Source: J084 sp964471405 (lineage in GTDB: Bacteria > Pseudomonadota > Alphaproteobacteria > Sphingomonadales > Rhodothalassiaceae). Taken from it: a DNA stretch of 13,852 bases. The notes beneath the pieces were generated by a model, which saw only the letters and a list, made by a program, of their open reading frames with translations, made no database searches and was not told the origin of the DNA. Shown here piece after piece: positions 8,720 through 13,852 of this stretch (position 1 is its first letter; each line of letters begins with the position of its first letter). The position numbers were made by a program, and so were the translations under genes. The stretch lies in assembly GCA_964471405.1 (NCBI GenBank), contig CAYYGH010000063.1:1-13852 (forward strand), in the 5' to 3' direction.

Positions 8720-10774
8720 CTACTCTGCCGCCTTTTCGAGGGCCGCACGCCGGGCGTTCATGGTCAGCAGCTCGTATTCGGCGCAGGTCTCCCCCGCATC
8801 GTCGACGATCCGCACATGCCAGCGCACCTCACCGTATTCCTCGTTGCGCGGCGTCTTGTCCTTGACGGTGAGCTCCACATGGATCCGCGTGCCCGGATAG
8901 ACGGGCTTCATGAAGCGCAGGCCGTCGAGCCCCGTATTCGCCAGCACGGGACCGGGGCTGGGCTCGACGAACAGCCCGGCCGCGAAGGACAGCAGCAGAT
9001 AGCCGTGGGCCACGCGCCCGTCGAAGAAGGGATTGGCCCTGGCCGCCTCCTCGTCCATGTGGGCATAGAAGGTGTCACCGGTGAATTCCGCGAAATGCTC
9101 GATGTCCGCGAGCGTGACCTCGCGCTCCGGGGTCACCACCGTCTCGCCGATCTCGAGGCTGTCGAAGTCGCGGGTGAACGGATGCGCGCGGTCCGTGATC
9201 TGCCGCGCGCCGGGCACCCAGCGTCCCGTCACCGCGGTGAGTACGTCGGGGCTGCCCTGGATGGCCGTGCGCTGCATGTAGTGGAAGACGGCGCGCACGC
9301 CGCCCAGCTCCTCGCTGCCGCCGGCGCGCCCCGGTCCGCCGTGGACGAGATGCGGCAGCGGCGAGCCGTGGCCGGTGGCCTCCTTCGCGCTGTCGCGGTT
9401 GACGATGTAGAGCCGGCCGTTGAAGGGACCGATCCGCTCCACCATCTCGCGCGCGGTATCGCCGGAGAAGGTGAACAGCGAGGAGACCAGCGAGCCGCCA
9501 CCGCGGTTGACGATGGCCGCCGCCTCGTCGAGATCGCGGTAGGGCACGAGGGTGGCCACCGGGCCGAAGGCCTCCGTGTCATGGATGCGCGCGGCCTTCA
9601 GCCCGTCCGCCACCTGAAGCAGGATCGGGCTCATGAAGGCGCCGTGCTCGGGATCGGCATCCACCACCTCCACATGGTCGGGATCACCGAAGACGATCTC
9701 GGCCTCCTCCATCAGCCGGCGGACGTTCTCGCGCACCTCGTCGCGCTGCGAGAGCCCCACGAGCGCCCCCATGGTGGCCTTGTCGCTGTCGGGATGGCCG
9801 ACGACGACCTTCTGAAGGCGCGCCACGATCGCCGCGCGCGCGGCCTCCAGATGCGCGGCCGGCACCAGCGCCCGGCGCACCGCCGTGCACTTCTGCCCGG
9901 CCTTCACCGTGATCTCGCGCACGACCTCTTTGACGAAGATGTCGAATTCCGGCGTGCCCGGCTCCGCATCGGGTGCCAGCACGGCGGCGTTGAGCGAATC
10001 GGTTTCCGCCAGCACCGGCACGCCGGCCTCCAGCAGATGCGGATGCGCCTTAAGCGTCCGCGCCGTCGCCGCCGAGCCGGTGAAGGCGACGACGTCCTGG
10101 CAGTCCAGCCTGTCCAGCAGATCGCCCAGCCCGCCGGCCACGAACTGCACCGCACCCTCGGGCAGAATGCCGCTTTCGATGATGAGTTCAAAGCAGCGGT
10201 GGGCGAGAAAGGCCGTCGGCGTTGCGGGTTTGACGATCACGGGCATGCCGGCGATGATCTGGGGCGCGAGCTTCTCCAGCATGCCCCAGACGGGGAAGTT
10301 GAAGGCATTGATCTGCACGGCGACACCGGGGCGCGGCACGAAGACATGCTGGCCGAGGAAGCTGCCTTCACGCGAGGTGCGCTCGATGGCGCCGTCTATG
10401 GCGATGCGCTTGTCCGGCAGCTCGCGCCGGCCCTTGGAGGCATAGACGAACAGCGTCTGGATGCCGCCGTCGATGTCGAACCAGCCGTCCTTGCGGGTGG
10501 CACCGGTCGCGCCGTTGAGGGCATAAAGCGCGTCCTTGCGCTCGTTGAGAAAGAGCGCAAGCTGCTTGATCATGCGTGCGCGCTCATGAAACGTCAGACG
10601 CCTCAGATTCGGCCCGCCCACCTCACGCGCATGAGCGTGCGCGGCCGCGAAATCCACACCGGCGGCCGAGCAGACCGCGATCTCCTCGCCGGTGGCCGCA
10701 TGCCGCATGACCCGCCTGCCCGCCTCGGCCGGCGCCTGCCAGCTGCCTGCGATATAATTTGAAATCTCACGCAT
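8720..10774 (-). CDS. paaZ: Bifunctional oxepin-CoA hydrolase / 3-oxo-5,6-dehydrosuberyl-CoA semialdehyde dehydrogenase
   Basis: PaaZ opens the oxepin-CoA ring hydrolytically with its C-terminal hydratase domain. It then oxidises the resulting reactive aldehyde with its N-terminal NADP-dependent dehydrogenase domain. It has 684 aa, almost identical in length to E. coli PaaZ (681). The aldehyde dehydrogenase domain spans about 1-520, with general base Glu257 (AETDSLNAA), catalytic Cys296 (GQKCTAVRRALVP) and FTGS at 231-234. The MaoC-like hotdog domain spans about 530-675, with the dyad Asp567/His572 in FTGDTFYAHMDEEAA and HGYLLLSFAAGLF after it. Both active sites look intact, so this is the fused two-activity form. 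It is the first operon gene. GGAGG lies ten bases before the ATG at 10774, a somewhat long spacing. Confidence 0.97.
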   Translation of the reverse strand: MREISNYIAGSWQAPAEAGRRVMRHAATGEEIAVCSAAGVDFAAAHAHAREVGGPNLRRLTFHERARMIKQLALFLNERKDALYALNGATGATRKDGWFDIDGGIQTLFVYASKGRRELPDKRIAIDGAIERTSREGSFLGQHVFVPRPGVAVQINAFNFPVWGMLEKLAPQIIAGMPVIVKPATPTAFLAHRCFELIIESGILPEGAVQFVAGGLGDLLDRLDCQDVVAFTGSAATARTLKAHPHLLEAGVPVLAETDSLNAAVLAPDAEPGTPEFDIFVKEVVREITVKAGQKCTAVRRALVPAAHLEAARAAIVARLQKVVVGHPDSDKATMGALVGLSQRDEVRENVRRLMEEAEIVFGDPDHVEVVDADPEHGAFMSPILLQVADGLKAARIHDTEAFGPVATLVPYRDLDEAAAIVNRGGGSLVSSLFTFSGDTAREMVERIGPFNGRLYIVNRDSAKEATGHGSPLPHLVHGGPGRAGGSEELGGVRAVFHYMQRTAIQGSPDVLTAVTGRWVPGARQITDRAHPFTRDFDSLEIGETVVTPEREVTLADIEHFAEFTGDTFYAHMDEEAARANPFFDGRVAHGYLLLSFAAGLFVEPSPGPVLANTGLDGLRFMKPVYPGTRIHVELTVKDKTPRNEEYGEVRWHVRIVDDAGETCAEYELLTMNARRAALEKAAE

Positions 10775-11020
10775 TATCGCCGATCCTCCCTCTTCAATTC
10801 CCGCTGCACGACTTCCCGTTCCACGATCACATGTCCGCCATTCTCCGGTCCATGGGCGGTCCCGCTCCACCTGACCACGCCGAAGCCGACCGTTTCACTT
10901 CCATCCCTTTTCCCGGCGGTCGCCCGCCACCGCCTTTGATGGCCGGAGAGGGCGCGGAGCAGCCGCGATGTCTCCCGCCGCCAGGGCCGCACGGCCGTCA
11001 CGGTCCGATTCTTAACCATT

Positions 11021-11070
11021 TTGAGGCGCCGACGCAAGAATTTTATATCACACTTAAAACATCTCATTAT
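11021..11070. promoter_or_regulatory. Candidate divergent promoters in an AT-rich patch
   Basis: On the minus strand, bases 11050-11042 read TGATATAAA, an extended -10 (TGnTATAAA) with a poor -35. It would start the paaZ operon near 11035, leaving a leader of about 260 bases. On the plus strand, TTGAGG (11021-11026), a 17-base spacer and TATATC (11044-11049) form a weak sigma-70-like promoter for paaG-paaX. The two overlap. Only the local AT-richness and the hexamers support this. Confidence 0.35.
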
Positions 11071-11205
11071 TCCAGTCTGTATCATGAAGGCCGCGCTCGC
11101 CGTTGCCCTTCCGTTCATTCTGCCGCCCGTCAAATCCGGAACCGCCAGCAGGCAGGGATGCGCCGGCCCCGCATGATCGGGGGCGGAAACCGTCAATTCT
11201 GCGGG

Positions 11206-11242
11206 GATACCATTCTGAGCGCTTGTCGAGAAATGGTGTATC
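11206..11242. promoter_or_regulatory. Imperfect inverted repeat, candidate PaaX operator
   Basis: GATACCATTCT (11206-11216) and AGAAATGGTGTATC (11229-11242) are reverse complements apart from one extra A and two extra bases in the right arm, separated by 12 bases. It lies about 110 bp upstream of paaG in the divergent region. Position and symmetry fit an operator for the locus repressor PaaX, encoded two genes downstream. It could also be an RNA hairpin in the paaG leader. The site does not obviously match known PaaX sites. Confidence 0.35.
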
Positions 11243-11349
11243 AGGTAAGCGGAAGAGACCGGACACATCAGCCCGCCGATTTCCGGTGTCGGCAGATGCG
11301 CGATGTCCGGCGCAGAGTAGAGTCAGGTGAGCGGAGGGAGGACGAGCCC

Positions 11350-12168
11350 GTGACCGAGACAGCCACTGCTGAAGAACAGCTGCCGGCGCTGCTGGCCTGG
11401 GACGACGAAGTGTCCGATCTGGCGATCGTCACGCTCAACAGGCCGCAGCGACTCAATGCCTTCACCGTCGCCATGCATGAGCGGCTTGCCGCCATCCTGG
11501 ACGAGGTAGAGTCCCGGCCCGCCCGCGCGCTGGTGATCACGGGCGCAGGGCGCGGCTTTTGTGCCGGGCAGGATCTGTCCGACCGCGCCGTCAAGCCCGG
11601 CAGCGCTGTGCCCGATCTCGGCGAGTCCCTGGAAAAGCGTTACAATCCTCTCATCAAGCGTCTTGTTCGTGCAGCATTTCCGGTGATCGCGGCGGTGAAC
11701 GGGGTGGCCGCCGGAGCCGGTGCCAACCTGGCCCTTGCCTGCGACATCGTGCTCGCTGCCCGCTCGGCCAGGTTCATCGAGCCCTTCTGCAATCTGGGGC
11801 TTGTTCCGGATTCGGGAGGCAGCTGGCATCTTCCGCATCATGTCGGCCTTGCCCGGGCTCTCGGCCTGGCGCTGACGGGCGAGCCTCTGCCGGCCGAGGT
11901 GGCGGAAAGCTGGGGGCTCATCTGGCGCGCCGTGGATGATGACAGGCTGATGGACGAGGCGCTGGCGCTGGCCCGCAAGCTCGCCCGGGGGCCGACCGCC
12001 GGCTACGCCAAGATCAAGCAGGCGATCCGGGCGGCCTGCGAGCAGAGTCTGGATGCCCAGCTTGATCTGGAGCGCGACCTTCAGCGTGCCGCGGGGAAGA
12101 GTGCGGACTATCGGGAGGGCGTGGCGGCCTTCCTTGAAAAACGTCCTCCGCGCTTCCGGGGACGATAG
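11350..12168 (+). CDS. paaG: 1,2-epoxyphenylacetyl-CoA isomerase (enoyl-CoA hydratase/isomerase family)
   Basis: PaaG converts ring-1,2-epoxyphenylacetyl-CoA to oxepin-CoA, and in studied bacteria also isomerises a later double bond. The GTG at 11350 gives 272 aa, near the E. coli length (262). It is preferred because GGAGG lies eight bases upstream. An in-frame ATG at 11296 has no such site. The crotonase fold shows LNRPQRLNAF (29-38), the CoA-binding and oxyanion-hole segment GRGFCAGQDLSD (68-79), and AVNGVAAGAGANLALACDIV (115-134). The catalytic aspartate is probably Asp154 in LGLVPDSGGSWHLP, the PaaG-type signature. The C-terminal EKRPPRFRGR tail is also typical. It is separated from the operon with the other paa enzymes and paired with paaX on the opposite strand. 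Confidence 0.94.
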   Translation: MTETATAEEQLPALLAWDDEVSDLAIVTLNRPQRLNAFTVAMHERLAAILDEVESRPARALVITGAGRGFCAGQDLSDRAVKPGSAVPDLGESLEKRYNPLIKRLVRAAFPVIAAVNGVAAGAGANLALACDIVLAARSARFIEPFCNLGLVPDSGGSWHLPHHVGLARALGLALTGEPLPAEVAESWGLIWRAVDDDRLMDEALALARKLARGPTAGYAKIKQAIRAACEQSLDAQLDLERDLQRAAGKSADYREGVAAFLEKRPPRFRGR

Positions 12169-12314
12169 AAGGTCCTGCCCGCAAAAAGGCCTGACCTGCA
12201 AAAGCAGGCAATGGCTCACCGAAACGGCAAGGTCCGGCCGACAAAGGAGACGAAGGCTCGTCAGAAAGGGCCGCGGGCCGCAGGGATCCGGGTCGCAGGG
12301 AGAAGGGGAGCAGA

Positions 12315-13316
12315 ATGACGCCACGAGATGCCAGTCCCGCCGCGCGCGGAGCAAGCAGGGAGCGCCAGAAGGGGCGGGCGGCCGCCTCCACTGCCGGAGG
12401 ACCGGCAGGCGCCCCGGCAATCTCCCGGCTTCTCGACCAGCTCAGGCCGCGGGCAAAGGCGCTGATCGCCACCATCTTCGGTGACGCCCTGCTGCCCATT
12501 GGCGGCGGAATCTGGCTGAAGGATCTCATCCGCCTGACGCGCCCCTTCGGCATGTCCGAGCGGCTGGCGCGCACCGCCGTCTTTCGCCTCAAGGCCGATG
12601 ACTGGCTGAGTGCCGAGCGGATCGGGCGCGAGAGCTTCTATCGCCTGACCGAACGCGGCCTGCATTCCTTCCTGTTTGCCGCCCAGCGGATCTATGCCCT
12701 GCCGGAAACCCAATGGGATGGCCGCTGGAGTGTGGCCATCCTTTCCCCTGATCTTGCCTCCGCCGAGCGGGATCGTCTGGTCAAGGCGGCCGGCTGGACC
12801 GGCTTTGCCGCGGTCGGCCGGCATCTGCTCATTCATCCGAGCGCCCGCCAGTCCACCGCCCTGCGCAGCATTGTCAGCGACATCGGGCTCGCCGAACAGG
12901 TGCTGCTGCTGGAAGGCCAGGATCTGTCCGCCCTGCCCCCGGCCCGGGTTGGGGAAATCGTTGCCCGATTCTGGTCGCTTGACTCGCTGGCGGCACTTTA
13001 TCGGGAATTCGTGGCGCGCTTTCACCCCTATCTCCAGGCGCTCAGCCGCCGGGCGGGACAGATTGGCGGCGAGGAAGCCTTCACGCTGCGGACCCTGCTC
13101 ATCCACGAATACCGCCGGATCCTGCTCAAGGACCCGGGGCTGCCGCTTGCGCTGCTGCCCGAGGAATGGCCGGGGCGCGAAGCCGTTCTGCTGACCCGCG
13201 ACCTTTATCGCATCCTGGCGGCGCCGGCCCAGAACTATGTGCTGGACAGCATCAAGCTCGACCGGCTGAAAGCCCGACCGGACACCAGTTTCTACGCGCG
13301 CTTCGGCGGGCTTTGA
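12315..13316 (+). CDS. paaX: Phenylacetate operon repressor PaaX
   Basis: This is a transcriptional repressor of paa genes, released from DNA by phenylacetyl-CoA. It has 333 aa. The PaaX N-terminal winged-helix region begins near residue 37 and includes ISRLLDQLRPRAKALIATIF and MSERLARTAVFRLKADDWL (80-98), the probable DNA-reading segment. The following RIGRESFYRLTERG and the C-terminal region with LLIHEYRRILLKDPGLPL match PaaX well, ending YARFGGL. E. coli PaaX is 316 aa and continues past the equivalent FGGL. This protein stops there and instead has about 36 extra Ala/Arg/Pro-rich N-terminal residues. A purine-rich AAGGGGAG lies five bases before the ATG at 12315. It is 146 bp after paaG, with a small CCTGC/GCAGG hairpin (12195-12208) in between, so the two are likely co-transcribed and PaaX may autoregulate. 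Confidence 0.95.
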   Translation: MTPRDASPAARGASRERQKGRAAASTAGGPAGAPAISRLLDQLRPRAKALIATIFGDALLPIGGGIWLKDLIRLTRPFGMSERLARTAVFRLKADDWLSAERIGRESFYRLTERGLHSFLFAAQRIYALPETQWDGRWSVAILSPDLASAERDRLVKAAGWTGFAAVGRHLLIHPSARQSTALRSIVSDIGLAEQVLLLEGQDLSALPPARVGEIVARFWSLDSLAALYREFVARFHPYLQALSRRAGQIGGEEAFTLRTLLIHEYRRILLKDPGLPLALLPEEWPGREAVLLTRDLYRILAAPAQNYVLDSIKLDRLKARPDTSFYARFGGL

Positions 13317-13355
13317 CACCCTGCCCCTGCTGTTGCCGACCGGCTTTCCCCCTTC

Positions 13356-13379
13356 CCTCCTTTCCGGGCGGGGAAGAGG
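13356..13379. terminator. Weak hairpin between paaX and the convergent chemoreceptor gene
   Basis: CCTCCTTTCC (13356-13365) can pair with GGGGAAGAGG (13370-13379) across a 4-base loop, with two G-T pairs and one mismatch. It lies 40 bases past the paaX stop, between convergent genes, where a bidirectional terminator would be expected. There is no T-run in either direction, so it is only a candidate. Confidence 0.25.
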
Positions 13380-13397
13380 AAGCAGAACGGGCGCGCA

Positions 13398-13852
13398 TCA
13401 TCTCCGCTGCCCGGCCGCATCCTCCTGAGCGGACCGGACGACCGCAACGAAACTGTCGGCCGCCTGCTGGAGGGCGGCGTTCTGTGCCGCAAGGTTCTCC
13501 GCACAGGCGTGCAGCTCGTCCACATGGGTGCGATTGCGCTCACTCTGAGCAAACAGGCGGGACATGTGTTCGGCCGTCTCCTCGCTGCGCGCCCGGCTTT
13601 CGCCCAGATGGCCCTGCATGTCGCGGGCTGCGGCCGACTGTTCCTCGATGGCAGCGGCAATCGCCGCAACCACCTCGCTTACCCGATCCGCCTGTTCGGT
13701 GATGGCGGCAATGGCCTGTGAGGTATTGTCGCTCGCCTTCTGGATTCCTTCGATCTGGCGCACGATGTCATCGGTGGCCTTGGCGGTCTGATTGGCGAGC
13801 GCCTTGACTTCGGACGCCACCACCGCAAAGCCCTTGCCGGCATCTCCGGCGC
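13398..13852 (-). CDS. Methyl-accepting chemotaxis protein, C-terminal part (cut by window edge)
   Basis: This is the 3' end of a chemoreceptor gene; the rest lies beyond the right edge. The visible 150 residues begin with AGDAGKGFAVVASEVKALAN, the conserved stretch just after the hairpin tip of the cytoplasmic signalling domain. They continue with a long alanine-, glutamine- and glutamate-rich coiled coil carrying QTAKATDDIVRQIEGIQ, and VVAAIAAAIEEQSAAARDM as an adaptation-helix-like segment. The ligand-binding and membrane parts are not visible, so the signal sensed is unknown. The C-terminus (SAQEDAAGQRR) has no NWETF-type CheR/CheB tether. It is convergent with paaX and has no evident link to phenylacetate, although taxis to aromatic acids is conceivable. 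Confidence 0.93.
   Translation of the reverse strand, partial: AGDAGKGFAVVASEVKALANQTAKATDDIVRQIEGIQKASDNTSQAIAAITEQADRVSEVVAAIAAAIEEQSAAARDMQGHLGESRARSEETAEHMSRLFAQSERNRTHVDELHACAENLAAQNAALQQAADSFVAVVRSAQEDAAGQRR

Larger units (their letters stand above)
10775..11349. other. Divergent control region between paaZ and paaG
   Basis: This 575-bp stretch has no convincing gene and separates two divergent transcripts. It holds an AT-rich patch (about 11036-11086) in otherwise GC-rich DNA, promoter-like hexamers on both strands, and an imperfect inverted repeat at 11206-11242. The heptamer TGTATCA occurs twice (11078-11084 and 11237-11243). I found no clear match to the published E. coli PaaX site built around TGATTCGY. 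A minus-strand open frame (11019 to 10774) ends TAATG on the paaZ start, but I do not call it a gene because it is arginine-rich and has no ribosome-binding site. Confidence 0.6.

Noticed and set aside
8708..10762. A 684-codon plus-strand open frame opposite paaZ
   Set aside because: It mirrors paaZ almost end to end and has the same low-complexity His/Arg/Asp/Gly composition as the other antisense shadows. There is no ribosome-binding support.
11103..11330. A 75-codon plus-strand open frame in the divergent region
   Set aside because: There is no ribosome-binding site and the composition is Arg/Pro/Ser-rich. It overlaps the candidate operator and looks like a chance frame.

Overview
The window holds an almost complete aerobic phenylacetate (paa) degradation locus from a GC-rich bacterium. 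GC content is high throughout, and gene content and codon use are most consistent with an alphaproteobacterium. That placement is my inference, because no rRNA or other phylogenetic marker is present.

Layout. Bases 1-1750 are non-paa flank. They hold a heptanucleotide repeat, an M48-family metalloprotease lipoprotein on the minus strand (35-841), and a divergent Hsp20 small heat shock protein on the plus strand (1107-1595) with a clear intrinsic terminator. Bases 1825-10774 are one long minus-strand operon. In transcription order it reads paaZ, paaJ, paaK, paaA, paaB, paaC, paaD, paaE and an EthD-family gene, with gaps of 93 bp or less and a one-base overlap between paaB and paaC. Bases 10775-11349 are a gene-poor divergent control region with an AT-rich promoter-like patch and an operator-like inverted repeat. 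Downstream of it paaG (11350-12168) and the repressor gene paaX (12315-13316) run on the plus strand. The window ends inside the 3' part of a methyl-accepting chemotaxis protein gene on the minus strand.

How the genes work together. PaaK activates phenylacetate to phenylacetyl-CoA. The PaaABCE monooxygenase, matured with help from PaaD, epoxidises the ring. PaaG isomerises the epoxide to the oxepin. PaaZ hydrolyses the oxepin ring and oxidises the resulting aldehyde. PaaJ carries out the thiolytic steps. PaaX should repress the locus until phenylacetyl-CoA accumulates. The beta-oxidation-like enzymes PaaF and PaaH, the thioesterase PaaI, PaaY and a dedicated uptake protein are not in the window and would have to be supplied from elsewhere.

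I see no wholly new multi-gene system. The points most worth checking are non-coding: a 7-bp-unit tandem repeat, an orphan intrinsic terminator and a second perfect inverted repeat between the protease and hsp20, a candidate PaaX operator, and hairpins bracketing paaABCD. The EthD-family passenger gene at the operon end is also of interest.
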